NCBI RefSeq assembly: GCF_026184235.1
Contig: NZ_CP110806.1
Coordinates: 1,302,001 to 1,366,000 of the forward strand
DNA from: Cellulomonas sp. S1-8
GTDB taxonomy: Bacteria > Actinomycetota > Actinomycetes > Actinomycetales > Cellulomonadaceae
Direction of reading: 5' to 3'
DNA length: 64,000 nt
The notes beneath the pieces were generated by a model. It was not told the origin of the DNA, made no database searches, and saw only the letters and a list, made by a program, of their open reading frames with translations. The translations under genes and the position numbers were made by a program. Positions 31,896 to 40,770 of the stretch are shown here, one piece after another. Each line of letters starts with the position of its first letter. The first letter of the stretch is position 1.

Positions 31896-32417
31896 ATGGA
31901 CACGATCCCCGCCGCCGCAGCTGCCCCCGAGGTCCCGCGAGCGAGCCTCCGCGCCGAGGACCACGGCCCCCTGGCCGTGCTCGAGCTGACCGGCTGGTGC
32001 GGTCTGCTGCTCGTGGTGGTGCACGTCGCCCTCGCCGTCGTCGGCTTGGCGCTGTCGTCCGTCTGGCCCGGCGTGGCAACGGTCGGCATGATGCTCGCGT
32101 TCGCGTCCTTCATCGCGCTGGTGCCCGTCCTCGTGATCGGTTGGCCGCTCGGCGTCCTGACCGCCGGGCTCCTGCGGCGCGAACCGCGGGAGAGCCGCCA
32201 CGTGGCGGTCTTCGCGCTGGTCGGCGCCGTCTCGTGCGTCCTGCTGTGCGGCGTGGGCCGGACGTACGCCCTCGACGCTCCCCTCGTGCTGCTGGCCGCG
32301 GCGGAGGGCGCCCTGGGCGCCGGCGGCGGTCGGTTCCTGCTGGGGGTCGCCCGTCGGCGCCGCGCCCGGCGCTGGGCCGACGCGCCGTCGCCCGTCGACG
32401 CGGTGGTGGCGGCGTGA
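31896..32417 (+). CDS. Four-helix membrane protein of unknown function
   Basis: 173 residues from ATG 31896; an upstream in-frame ATG at 31833 is rejected because it would place the double operator inside the gene. Four hydrophobic segments (about 36-60, 66-98, 108-128, 134-155) and a basic C-terminus. No motif recognised. First gene of a coupled cassette with the TetR regulator and a second membrane protein; each junction is a GTGA overlap. Efflux or stress sensing is possible but unsupported. Confidence 0.75.
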   Translation: MDTIPAAAAAPEVPRASLRAEDHGPLAVLELTGWCGLLLVVVHVALAVVGLALSSVWPGVATVGMMLAFASFIALVPVLVIGWPLGVLTAGLLRREPRESRHVAVFALVGAVSCVLLCGVGRTYALDAPLVLLAAAEGALGAGGGRFLLGVARRRRARRWADAPSPVDAVVAA

Positions 32418-33076
32418 GCGCCCGCCGCTCGGCGGACGAGACCCGCGAGCTCATCCGCACCACGGCCCTCCGGCTGTTCCGCGAGCGCGGTCACGACGCG
32501 ACGACCATGCGCGTCGTCGCCCAGGAGGCCGGCGTGGCGGTCGGCAACGCATACCACCACTTCGGTTCCAAGGACGACCTGGTGCAGGAGCTCTACCTCG
32601 AGGTCAACCGGACGCAGGTCGCGCAGGCGCGCGCGCTCCTGCAGGACGGTGGCGACCTGGCCGCGCGCCTGCGGACGGCCCTGCACGCCGGGATCGACGC
32701 CTTCACGCCGTACCGCCAGTTCGGCGTGGAGTCGGTCGGCGCGGCGATCCGGCCCGGGTCGCCCGCGAGCCCCTTCTCGGACTCGTCGGCGTCGACCGCG
32801 GACCTCAGCCGCTCGCTGTTCCGGGAGGTCGTCGACGGCGCGCGGCCCGCGGTGCCGGCCGCGCTGCGCGCCGACCTGCCCGAGCTGCTGTGGCTCGCGC
32901 AGGTCGGGCTCACGGTGTTCTGGGTGCACGACACCTCACCGGACGCGCGCCGCACGCGCACGCTCGTCGACGGCGTCGCGCCGCTCGTCGGTCGCCTCGT
33001 CTCCCTCTCGCGGCTGCCCGTGGCGTCGGGTGCAGCACAGGACGTGCTGCGCCTCTTCGCGTCCGTCCGCTCGTGA
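32414..33076 (+). CDS. TetR-family transcriptional repressor
   Basis: 220 residues. The N-terminal HTH is DETRELIRTTALRLFRERG...TTMRVVAQEAGVAVGNAYHHFGSKDDLV (about 5-55), where AYHHFGSKDDL is the classic TetR recognition helix. The C-terminal helical domain should bind an unknown ligand. It overlaps both neighbours by 4 nt and most likely represses the promoter at 31861-31889. Confidence 0.92.
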   Translation: MSARRSADETRELIRTTALRLFRERGHDATTMRVVAQEAGVAVGNAYHHFGSKDDLVQELYLEVNRTQVAQARALLQDGGDLAARLRTALHAGIDAFTPYRQFGVESVGAAIRPGSPASPFSDSSASTADLSRSLFREVVDGARPAVPAALRADLPELLWLAQVGLTVFWVHDTSPDARRTRTLVDGVAPLVGRLVSLSRLPVASGAAQDVLRLFASVRS

Positions 33077-33507
33077 CGCGGCACTGGACGGCCCCGGCGG
33101 TGGTGGGGGTCGTGGTCGCCGTGCTCACGGTGTGGCTCGTGCGCGCGGTGTCGGTCCTGGTCGCCGACGGTCCGGGCGCGGGCGTCGTCACGGAGCCGAC
33201 GGTGTGGCTCGTCTACGCCGCGGGACCGGCCGTGCTGTGCGCCGTGCCGCTGGTGGTGCTGGCGCGCGCCGTCCTGCCGCGGGCCGGTGGTTCCCTGGCG
33301 GTCTACGCCGTCCTCGGCCTGGTCGGCGGGCTGCTGATCGGCGTCGTGCAGACCTGGGTGCTGACCTCGGCGTGGCCGTGGCAGTCGTCGGCCGGGGTCG
33401 TGCACGACCTGGTGACGCTGCCGGCGATCGGCGGTCTCGTGGGCGGCGCCGCGGCGGGTGTCGTCCGTCGGCGACGCGACGCCAGGAGCCAGGCCGAGTC
33501 ACCGTGA
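33073..33507 (+). CDS. Small membrane protein of unknown function
   Basis: 144 residues from a GTG overlapping the TetR stop. Four predicted helices (about 10-32, 46-68, 77-98, 112-132) and a charged C-terminus (RRRRDARSQAESP). No recognised family. Last gene of the TetR cassette, followed by a strong terminator. Confidence 0.72.
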   Translation: MTRHWTAPAVVGVVVAVLTVWLVRAVSVLVADGPGAGVVTEPTVWLVYAAGPAVLCAVPLVVLARAVLPRAGGSLAVYAVLGLVGGLLIGVVQTWVLTSAWPWQSSAGVVHDLVTLPAIGGLVGGAAAGVVRRRRDARSQAESP

Positions 33508-33515
33508 CGAACCGC

Positions 33516-33555
33516 GACTTCGGCGGCTTCTGACCCGTCACGGGCCGCCGAAGTC
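33516..33555 (+). terminator. Hairpin terminator after TetR cassette
   Basis: Perfect 12-bp stem GACTTCGGCGGC / GCCGCCGAAGTC with a 16-nt loop, 9 nt past the stop. Confidence 0.75.
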
Positions 33556-33583
33556 ACCGTTCGGCGGGTGTGGGGGCATGCGG

Positions 33584-33589
33584 GATGAT
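33584..33589 (+). promoter_or_regulatory. nagA -10-like element, leaderless arrangement
   Basis: GATGAT keeps the key A and final T of the -10 and ends 6 nt before the nagA ATG. Confidence 0.35.
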
Positions 33590-33595
33590 GCGGGC

Positions 33596-34843
33596 ATGGT
33601 GAACGACCTCCCCGACCTGGCCGGTGCGCTGCTGATCCGCGGGGACGTCGTCACCCCGACGGCGGTGCTGCCCGACGCGGTCGTCGTCGTCTGGGACGAG
33701 CGGGTCGCGTGGGTCGGGCCGGCGGCGGACGTGCCGCCCGAGCACCTGCCGTCGGCACCCGCGGCAGGCACCCGGGTGCTGCCCGGACTGGTCGACCTGC
33801 ACTGCCACGGCGGTGGCGGCGCGGGCTTCCCCGACGCGACCGGCCTCGACGACGTGCGCCGCGCCGCCGACGAGCACCTGCGCCACGGCACGACCACGCT
33901 GGTCGCCTCGCTGGTCACCGCCCCACGGGACGTGCTGCTGACCCGCACCGCCCTGCTGGCCGAGGCCGCGGACGCCGGCGTCGTCGCCGGGATCCACCTC
34001 GAGGGCCCGTTCCTGTCCCGCGTGCGCTGCGGTGCGCAGCACCCGCAGGACATGGTCGCGGGCGACGCGGACCTGGTCCGTGAGATCGCCGCCGCGGCGC
34101 TCGGCCACCTGGTCTCGATGACGGTCGCCCCTGAGGTGCCGGGGGTCGCGGACGAGGGCGACGACGTGCTCGCCGCGCTCGTCGCCGCCGGGGCGCTGCC
34201 GTCGATCGGGCACACGGACGCCTCGGCCGAGGAGGTCGAGGCCGCGGTGACGCGGGCGTTCGACCTGCTCGCCACGGCGCCGCGGGCCCGGGGGCCGCGG
34301 GCCACGGCCACCCACCTGTTCAACGGCATGCGCCCCTGGCACCACCGCGACCCCGGTCCGGTGGCCGCGTGCCTCGCGGCGGCGGCGCGCGGCGAGCTGG
34401 TCGTCGAGCTCGTCGCCGACGGCACGCACCTCGCGCCCGCGACGGTGCGGACGGTGCTGGACCTCGTCGGGCCGGACGGCGCCGTGCTCGTGACCGACGC
34501 GATGGCGGCCGCCGGCATGCCCGACGGCGACTACCGGCTGGGGCCGACGACGGTGCGCGTGGCGGACGGTGTCGCGCGGGTCCTCGAGCACGACGCGGAC
34601 GGCACGCCGCACGGCGGTGCGATCGCGGGCGGTGTCGCGCACCTGCTCGACGTCGTGCGCGCGACCGTCGGGGCGGGGGTGCCCCTGGTCGACGCGGTCC
34701 GCGCCGCGTCGGCGACCCCCGCGCAGGTGCTGGGCCGGCACGACGTGGGCGCGCTCGTCCCGGGCCGCCGCGCCGACCTCGTCGTCACGACGGCCGACCT
34801 GCGCCCCGTGCGGGTCGCGCGCGCGGGCGCCTGGGTCGCCTGA
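33596..34843 (+). CDS. nagA: N-acetylglucosamine-6-phosphate deacetylase
   Basis: 415 residues of the amidohydrolase superfamily. Converts GlcNAc-6-phosphate to glucosamine-6-phosphate and acetate in amino-sugar and wall recycling. Motifs: GLVDLHCHGG, metal Glu in IHLEGPFL, metal His in IGHTDA and THLFNGM, and catalytic Asp in LVTDAMAAAG. The ATG lies behind a -10-like element without a ribosome site. nagB and a sugar-uptake system are not adjacent; the gene is convergent with the GH3 gene. Confidence 0.95.
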   Translation: MVNDLPDLAGALLIRGDVVTPTAVLPDAVVVVWDERVAWVGPAADVPPEHLPSAPAAGTRVLPGLVDLHCHGGGGAGFPDATGLDDVRRAADEHLRHGTTTLVASLVTAPRDVLLTRTALLAEAADAGVVAGIHLEGPFLSRVRCGAQHPQDMVAGDADLVREIAAAALGHLVSMTVAPEVPGVADEGDDVLAALVAAGALPSIGHTDASAEEVEAAVTRAFDLLATAPRARGPRATATHLFNGMRPWHHRDPGPVAACLAAAARGELVVELVADGTHLAPATVRTVLDLVGPDGAVLVTDAMAAAGMPDGDYRLGPTTVRVADGVARVLEHDADGTPHGGAIAGGVAHLLDVVRATVGAGVPLVDAVRAASATPAQVLGRHDVGALVPGRRADLVVTTADLRPVRVARAGAWVA

Positions 34844-34876
34844 CGCCGGTCCACCCCTCCGGGGACGCGGCGACGG

Positions 34877-37744
34877 TCACGTCAGGCGGATCGTGGCGAC
34901 GCGGGCGGCGCCGTGCAGCCGCAGCCGCAGGTCGCGCACAATCCCGTCGTCCGGTGCCGAGCCGAGCGGCAGCGGGGGCCGCGCGGCCGGGGTGAGCGGG
35001 ACCGTCACCGTCCGCCAGTCGTGCCGCGCACCGTCGGCGGGGACGTCGGCGCGGGCGAGCACCGTGCCCGTCGCGTCGTCCACCACCTCGACCGACGCCG
35101 TCCCGGGCCGGGTGCGCGCGACGGTGAGCTCGACGCCGGCCGCGGAGCCGACGACGCAGTCGCGCAGGAGCACGCTGCCGCCCGCACGCCCGCGCCGCAC
35201 CTGCACGCACGTCCCGGCCTCCCGGGTGGTCTCGGCGAGGTCGACGTCGGTGAGGTCGTCGGCGTCGGCGGCGCGGACGGGCCGTGTCGCCACGTCCCGC
35301 GGCGGCACGGGCTCGCCGTCGACGTCCACCTCGACCCGGAGCGTGGCGAGCGCGCTCGACGGCCCGGCGGACAGCACGTAGCGGCCCGGCTCGACCACCC
35401 ACCGGTCGCGCGTGACGTCCCAGACGGCGAGGTCGGCGACGGGCACGTGCAGCGTGGCGACGACCTGCGCGCCCGCCGGCACGTCGACCCGCGCGTGCGC
35501 GACGAGCCGGTGCGGGTAGGGCAGCCGGTGCCCGGGGGCGTCGACGTACACCTGGACGAGCTCGCGCGCGGGCCGCACGCCGCGGTTCTCGACGGTGACG
35601 TCGACGACGACCTCGTCGCCGTGGCGGACGAGGCCCGCTGGGGCACCGCGTCGCAGGTCCGTGTACCGGACGTCGCCGTACGTCAGTCCGTGCCCGAGCC
35701 CGTAGCGCGGCGGCGTGGGGGAGTACCAGTGCGTCGCGCGCGTCGCGAGGATGTCGTGGTCGAGCAGATCGCCCGCCTGGGCCGCGTCGGCGGGCCACTC
35801 CTGGGCGAGCCGCCCGGTGGGCTCGACGTCGCCGAGCAGCACGTCGACGAGGCCGTGGCCGAGCTCCTGCCCGCCGTGCGACGACCACACGACCGCGACC
35901 GCGTCGTCGGTGGCGGCGACGAGCACGTAGGGGTACGACGACACGACGAGCAGCACCGCCCGCGGCGCGGCGTCCGCGGCGGCACGCCACAGGTCGACCT
36001 GCCGGTCGGGCAGGTCGAGGTGCGGGCGGTCCTCGGTCTCGCGTCCGTGCAGGTGGGGGTCGTTCCCGGCGGTGACGAGGACGACGTCGGCGGCACCCGC
36101 GGCCCGCGCGACGTCCTGCACGCCGTCGCGCAGCAGGCGGACACCGAAGCGCTCGGCGTGCGCGACGTCGTGCGCCTCGGCGACGAGCGTGCCCGCCTCG
36201 TCGTGCTGCACGCGCACCCAGCGCCCCGAGCCGACGTGCTGCAGCGACCACGTCCCGTCGCCGTGGCGGTGGTGGCGGAACGACTCCTGGACGACCCACC
36301 CGCCGACGCGCGTGGCGTCGGCGCGCACGACCCAGCCGGCGCCGCTCCACAGCCGGTCGGAGGCGACGTCCCGCAGGGTGAGCAGGCCGTCGCCCCAGTC
36401 GGTGACGTCGTGGGCGCTCGTCTTGTCGGCGTCGGCGTCGGCGTCGGCGACGAGCGTGCCGTCCGCCAGCGCGCGAACGCCGCGGCCCGTGCTCGACGAC
36501 GTGAGGGCGACGCGGTCGGCGCCGTCCGCGACGTGCACGCGACCCGCGCCGAGCCGCTCGGCGAGCGCGGTGCCCAGGCCGACGAGGTACGGGGGCGTCC
36601 CGGAGTACCAGTCGTGCAGGACACGGCTCGCGTGCGGTCCGACGACGGCCACGGACGCGTCGGGGGGCAGCGGCAGCACGCCGTCGTTCTCCAGCACGAC
36701 GACCGCGCGGGCGGTGGCCTCGCGGGCCAGCGCGCGGTGCGCGGGCAGGTCGAGCGCGTCCGCGCCGACCCGCCACGGGTCGAGGTCGGGGTCGAGCTCA
36801 CCGGTGCGGATCCGCAGCTCGAGCTGGCGCAGGACGGCGCGGTCGACATCGTCCGGCGTGAGCAGACCGCGGTCCAGAGCGGCCGTGATGCGCTCGACGG
36901 TGGGTGACGGGTCGGCGTCGTTGTCGGTGAACGAGTCGATGCCGGCCCGCAGCAGGGCGGCGTGCGACGCGACGTGGTCGTCGTGGTAGCGCTGGGACGT
37001 CACGACGTTGCCGGGGGCGGCCGCGTCGGACACGACGAGCAGCGAGGTGCGGGCGGCTGCGCGCAGCTCGTCGAGCAGCTCGCCCGACAGGTGCGTGGGC
37101 CGGCCGTTCACGAGGTTGTACGACGGCATGACGGCCCCGACGACGCCGGCGGCGACCGGCCCGAGGTAGGCGGGCAGCTCGTACTCCCGCAGGACGCGCG
37201 GGCGCAGCTGCGCGCTCGCCACTGCGCGGTCGGTCTCGGCCCCGTACCCGAGGAAGTGCTTGAGGGTCGGGACCGTGCGCCAGTACGTCGGGTGGTCGCC
37301 GCGCAGGCCGCGCGCGTAGGCCCCGGCCAGCCACGCGGTCACGTGGGGGTCGCTCGAGAAGCCCTCCTCGGTGCGCCCCCAACGGGGGTGGCGCAACGGG
37401 TTGACCACGGGCGCCCAGACGTTGAGCGAGACCGTGGGGTCCGCGGCGTGCTTGGCCCGCAGCTCGGTGCCGACGACCGCGCCGACGCGCTCGAGCAGGT
37501 CCGCGTCCCAGGTGGCCGCGAGCCCGACGGGCTGGGGGAAGACGGTGGCGGTCCCGAGCCACGCGACGCCGTGCAGCGCCTCGGCGCCGGTGCGGAACGC
37601 GGCGAGCCCGAGCCGGGGAACGCCCGGCGCGTGCTGGTGCAGCAGCGCGACCCTCTCGGTGCGGGTGAGGCGGGCGAGCAGCGCGGCGGCGCGCTGCGGG
37701 ACGGGCAGGTCCGCGTCGAGCCAGCCGCGGGCGTCGTCGGCCAC
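34877..37744 (-). CDS. Family 3 glycoside hydrolase (beta-glucosidase/beta-xylosidase type), cytosolic
   Basis: 955 residues without signal peptide. (beta/alpha)8 domain: about 20-300, with PRWGRTEEGFSSDP, LKHFLGYGAETDR (Lys162-His163) and the nucleophile Asp240 in LLVVSDAAAPG. The alpha/beta sandwich domain, about 335-690, is split by an insertion (about 411-545) whose SLQHVGSGRWVRV-type repeats look like a beta-trefoil/fascin-like module. A fibronectin-III-like domain follows (about 700-805). Residues 820-955 look like a jelly-roll CBM6/35-type module, ending RLRLHGAARVATIRLT. GTG start after GAGGAG. It is divergent from the ABC operon; the shared 336-bp gap holds two LacI-type operators. 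Substrate not provable; a xyloglucan or cello-oligosaccharide role fits the locus. Confidence 0.9.
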   Translation of the reverse strand: MADDARGWLDADLPVPQRAAALLARLTRTERVALLHQHAPGVPRLGLAAFRTGAEALHGVAWLGTATVFPQPVGLAATWDADLLERVGAVVGTELRAKHAADPTVSLNVWAPVVNPLRHPRWGRTEEGFSSDPHVTAWLAGAYARGLRGDHPTYWRTVPTLKHFLGYGAETDRAVASAQLRPRVLREYELPAYLGPVAAGVVGAVMPSYNLVNGRPTHLSGELLDELRAAARTSLLVVSDAAAPGNVVTSQRYHDDHVASHAALLRAGIDSFTDNDADPSPTVERITAALDRGLLTPDDVDRAVLRQLELRIRTGELDPDLDPWRVGADALDLPAHRALAREATARAVVVLENDGVLPLPPDASVAVVGPHASRVLHDWYSGTPPYLVGLGTALAERLGAGRVHVADGADRVALTSSSTGRGVRALADGTLVADADADADKTSAHDVTDWGDGLLTLRDVASDRLWSGAGWVVRADATRVGGWVVQESFRHHRHGDGTWSLQHVGSGRWVRVQHDEAGTLVAEAHDVAHAERFGVRLLRDGVQDVARAAGAADVVLVTAGNDPHLHGRETEDRPHLDLPDRQVDLWRAAADAAPRAVLLVVSSYPYVLVAATDDAVAVVWSSHGGQELGHGLVDVLLGDVEPTGRLAQEWPADAAQAGDLLDHDILATRATHWYSPTPPRYGLGHGLTYGDVRYTDLRRGAPAGLVRHGDEVVVDVTVENRGVRPARELVQVYVDAPGHRLPYPHRLVAHARVDVPAGAQVVATLHVPVADLAVWDVTRDRWVVEPGRYVLSAGPSSALATLRVEVDVDGEPVPPRDVATRPVRAADADDLTDVDLAETTREAGTCVQVRRGRAGGSVLLRDCVVGSAAGVELTVARTRPGTASVEVVDDATGTVLARADVPADGARHDWRTVTVPLTPAARPPLPLGSAPDDGIVRDLRLRLHGAARVATIRLT

Positions 37745-37806
37745 GTCACTCCTCGTCCTGCGTCGTCGGTCGCTGGTGCGGTCGTCCGGTTTCCGGACCC
37801 ATCGCG

Positions 37807-37822
37807 ATCGAACCGTTTCGAT
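37807..37822. promoter_or_regulatory. LacI-type operator, GH3 side
   Basis: ATCGAACCGTTTCGAT, palindromic except the centre, 63 bp before the GH3 start and inside its predicted leader. Part of a five-site set. Confidence 0.65.
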
Positions 37823-37849
37823 GACTGGACCCGGGAGCCGCGATCACCC

Positions 37850-37878
37850 ATGGTGGTCGAATCGTCCGGAGGTGACAA
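37850..37878 (-). promoter_or_regulatory. Putative GH3 promoter
   Basis: On the minus strand TTGTCA (37878-37873), 17 bp, CACCAT (37855-37850). The operator at 37807-37822 lies just downstream of the predicted start point. Confidence 0.4.
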
Positions 37879-37903
37879 CTTTCCGCTGTCTGCTTCGCGC
37901 ATC

Positions 37904-37933
37904 TTGCCTCCGATGCGTGACGTGGCTTACATT
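37904..37933 (+). promoter_or_regulatory. Putative ABC-operon promoter
   Basis: TTGCCT, 18 bp, TACATT. The operator at 37950-37965 falls within the first 25 transcribed bases, a usual place for LacI-type block. Confidence 0.5.
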
Positions 37934-37949
37934 TCCGGAAGCGAACTGC

Positions 37950-37965
37950 ATCGAACCGCTTCGAC
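37950..37965. promoter_or_regulatory. LacI-type operator, ABC side
   Basis: ATCGAACCGCTTCGAC; its central 14 bp match TCGAAnCGnTTCGA exactly, like the GH3-side site. Confidence 0.65.
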
Positions 37966-38080
37966 TGTCAGCCGCCCCGTCGGGTCATCGAAGCCCCGAC
38001 CCCCGTCGTCGCCGGGGAGCGAGGAGTCCAGGCAGCCGGACCACCGCACGTCCACCGTCACGAGGGAGTGAAGGGCGCTG

Positions 38081-39739
38081 ATGAACACCACCACCTCCAC
38101 CACGCGCATCGGGGAGCTGCCGGTCCGCCGTCGCTCGTTCCTCGGCATGGTCGCCGCGGGCGCCGCCGTCGTCGGCGTACCGTCCCTGCTCACCGCCTGC
38201 GGCTCCGGTGACGCACCACCGGCCGCAGCCCCCGGCGCCCCGCCGTCGGGCGACGTCCTGCCGACGTACGTCCCGATCGACTACGTCGAGCCGGACTTCC
38301 CCAGCGTCAACGGCTCCACGCCGGGCTACGCGACGCTGCCGAGCGAGCTGGTGCAGTCGGTCCCCGGGGCCCCCGGGAGCGGGTCGACGTTCACCGCCAT
38401 GACCCCGCTGTGGGGCACGATCCCGCCGTCGGACGGCAACCAGTACTACGCGGCCGTGAACGACATGCTGGGCTCGACCGTCGAGTTCCAGATCACCGAC
38501 GGCAACACCTACGGCGACAAGCTCGCGACCGTCCTCGCCTCGGCCAAGGACGTCCCGGACTGGGTCTGCGTCCCGACGTGGAACGTCCCGTCGCGCTTCG
38601 GCTCCGAGATCGTCCCGAACGTCTTCCAGGACCTGTCCGACCACCTGGGCGGGGACAAGGTCAAGGACTACCCGAACCTGGCGAACATCCCCACCGACGC
38701 GTGGCGGTTCTGCGTCTTCAACGGCCGGCTCTACGGCCTGCCGTTCCCGGGCGAGATCATCACCGACGCGACCTTCTACCGCAAGGACGTCCTGGACGGG
38801 CTCGGCATCACCCCCGACGTCCGCACCGGACAGGACCTCCTCGACCTGGCCCAGGAGCTCACGGGCGGCGGGCGCTGGGGCACCGAGGACCTGTGGAACA
38901 CCGCCGCGATGATCCACTCGGTGCCGCCGAAGTGGCGGCTCGACGGGGACCGGCTGGTGCACCGCGTCGAGACTGAGGAGTACCGGGCCGCGCTCGCCTG
39001 GAACGCCGAGCTCTTCGCGTCCGGCGCGGTCCACCCCGACGCGGTCGCCGACCAGAGCGGCGAGGCCAAGACACGGTTCCAGTCCGGGGCCTCGCTGATC
39101 ATGAACGACGGCATCGGCGCCTGGCACGAGGCGCTGCGCGATAACCTCGCGAGCAACCCCGCGTACTGGCAGCAGCCCTTCGACCCGTTCGAGGCGTCCG
39201 GCGGCACGCCCGTGCTCTTCAAGGGCAACCCCGCCAACATCTTCTCGTTCCTCAAGAAGACCGACGACGAGGCGCGGATCCGCGAGCTCCTGCAGCTCGC
39301 GAACGTGCTCGCCGCACCCTTCGGGACCACCGAGTTCGACCTCGTGCAGAACGGCGTCGAGGGCGTGCACTTCACACGGGGCGACGACGGTCTGCCGGTC
39401 CCGACCGAGCTCGCGGCGACCGAGCTGCAGCCGACGTACATCTTCCTCGTCGACGGTCCGATCGCGAACACCCGCGTGCAGTACCCGGGGTTCGTCGAGG
39501 CGTCGTCGGTGTGGCAGCAGAACGCTGCCGAGCACATCACGGACCCGCTGTTCTACGCCCAGCAGATCGTCGAGCCCACGCAGTTCGCGTCCATCGCGCA
39601 GCCGTTCGTCGACCTCGAGAAGGACATCTCGCGAGGACGCAAGTCCCTCGACGACCTCGACGGCGCGGTCGAGACGTGGCGGTCGTCCGGCGGCGAGGAG
39701 CTGCGCGTCTTCTACCAGGAGATCCTGGACGCGCAGTGA
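38081..39739 (+). CDS. ABC sugar transporter, TAT-exported substrate-binding lipoprotein
   Basis: 552 residues. Twin-arginine motif RRRSFLG (16-22), a hydrophobic region and lipobox LLTAC (Cys40) indicate folded export and lipid anchoring. The mature protein is a large family-1 type solute-binding protein of the LplA-like class used for oligosaccharides (LNPA-type hinge not resolved by eye). ATG with GAGGGAG upstream. First gene of an operon with two permeases; its start is 115 nt after the operator. The binding protein is large (typical 430), as in other polysaccharide-type systems. Confidence 0.9.
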   Translation: MNTTTSTTRIGELPVRRRSFLGMVAAGAAVVGVPSLLTACGSGDAPPAAAPGAPPSGDVLPTYVPIDYVEPDFPSVNGSTPGYATLPSELVQSVPGAPGSGSTFTAMTPLWGTIPPSDGNQYYAAVNDMLGSTVEFQITDGNTYGDKLATVLASAKDVPDWVCVPTWNVPSRFGSEIVPNVFQDLSDHLGGDKVKDYPNLANIPTDAWRFCVFNGRLYGLPFPGEIITDATFYRKDVLDGLGITPDVRTGQDLLDLAQELTGGGRWGTEDLWNTAAMIHSVPPKWRLDGDRLVHRVETEEYRAALAWNAELFASGAVHPDAVADQSGEAKTRFQSGASLIMNDGIGAWHEALRDNLASNPAYWQQPFDPFEASGGTPVLFKGNPANIFSFLKKTDDEARIRELLQLANVLAAPFGTTEFDLVQNGVEGVHFTRGDDGLPVPTELAATELQPTYIFLVDGPIANTRVQYPGFVEASSVWQQNAAEHITDPLFYAQQIVEPTQFASIAQPFVDLEKDISRGRKSLDDLDGAVETWRSSGGEELRVFYQEILDAQ

Positions 39740-40770
39740 CGAGCCTCGACGAGATCGCGCGCCGCGGCGGCGGGGGGGCCGCCGCGACGCCCGACCCGGT
39801 CCGGGCCCCGGCGGCGACGCCCCGGGGGCCCCGGCGAGACACGCCCCCCGTCCGCCGGCTCTCGCTGCGCACCCGGCTGCGGCGCGACGGCGCCCTGCTC
39901 GTCATGGTGCTGCCGGCGGTGCTGCTGCTCGCCGTGTTCGCGTACGTCCCGATGCTCGGCAACATCATCGCCTGGCAGAGCTACTCGCCGTACGCGGGCT
40001 TCCTCGCCAGCCCGTTCGTCGGGTGGGCCAACTTCGAGCGCGTCTTCTCGAACCCGCTGTTCCTCGACGCGGTCGAGAACACCCTCGTCATCACCGCGTT
40101 CCAGCTCGTGTTCTTCTTCCCCGTGCCGATCGTGCTGGCCCTGCTGCTGCACAGCGTGATCACGCCGCAGGTCCGCACGACGATCCAGTCGATCGTCTAC
40201 CTGCCGCACTTCTTCTCGTGGGTGCTGGTCGTGACGATCTTCCAGCAGATCTTCGGCGGGGCGGGGCTGATCAACCAGACGCTGCGCGACGCGGGCCTCG
40301 GGTCGGGCTTCGACCTCATGACGAACCCCGACACGTTCCTCGTCCTGGTGACCATGCAGTCGGTCTGGAAGGACGCTGGCTGGGGGATCATCATCTTCCT
40401 CGCCGCCCTCTCGACGGTCTCGCCCGAGCTGTACGAGGCCTCCGCGGTCGACGGCGCGAACCGGTGGCGCCGGATGTGGCACATCACGTTGCCCACACTG
40501 CGGCCGGTCATCGTCCTGCTGCTGATCCTGCGGCTGGGCGACGCGCTCACCGTCGGGTTCGAGCAGCTGATCCTGCAACGCGGGGCCGTGGGGGCCGATG
40601 TCGCAGAGGTCATCGACACGTTCGTCTACTACCAGGGCGTCATCTACGGGGACTGGGGCTTCGCGGCCGCGGCCGGCCTCGTCAAGGGCGTCGTCAGCCT
40701 GGCGCTGGTCCTCGGCGCCAACAAGCTCGCGCACGTCTTCGGCGAGTCGGGGGTGTACCAGAAGTCATGA
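39736..40770 (+). CDS. ABC sugar transporter permease, LplB type
   Basis: 344 residues from a GTG overlapping the binding-protein stop. A Pro/Arg-rich cytoplasmic start (1-50) precedes six membrane helices. The EAA loop is ELYEASAVDGANRWRRMWHITLPTLRP, where the Gly contacts the ATPase. YSPYAGFLASPFVGWANFERVF is typical of LplB-like permeases. It overlaps the next gene by 4 nt. Confidence 0.93.
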   Translation: MTSLDEIARRGGGGAAATPDPVRAPAATPRGPRRDTPPVRRLSLRTRLRRDGALLVMVLPAVLLLAVFAYVPMLGNIIAWQSYSPYAGFLASPFVGWANFERVFSNPLFLDAVENTLVITAFQLVFFFPVPIVLALLLHSVITPQVRTTIQSIVYLPHFFSWVLVVTIFQQIFGGAGLINQTLRDAGLGSGFDLMTNPDTFLVLVTMQSVWKDAGWGIIIFLAALSTVSPELYEASAVDGANRWRRMWHITLPTLRPVIVLLLILRLGDALTVGFEQLILQRGAVGADVAEVIDTFVYYQGVIYGDWGFAAAAGLVKGVVSLALVLGANKLAHVFGESGVYQKS

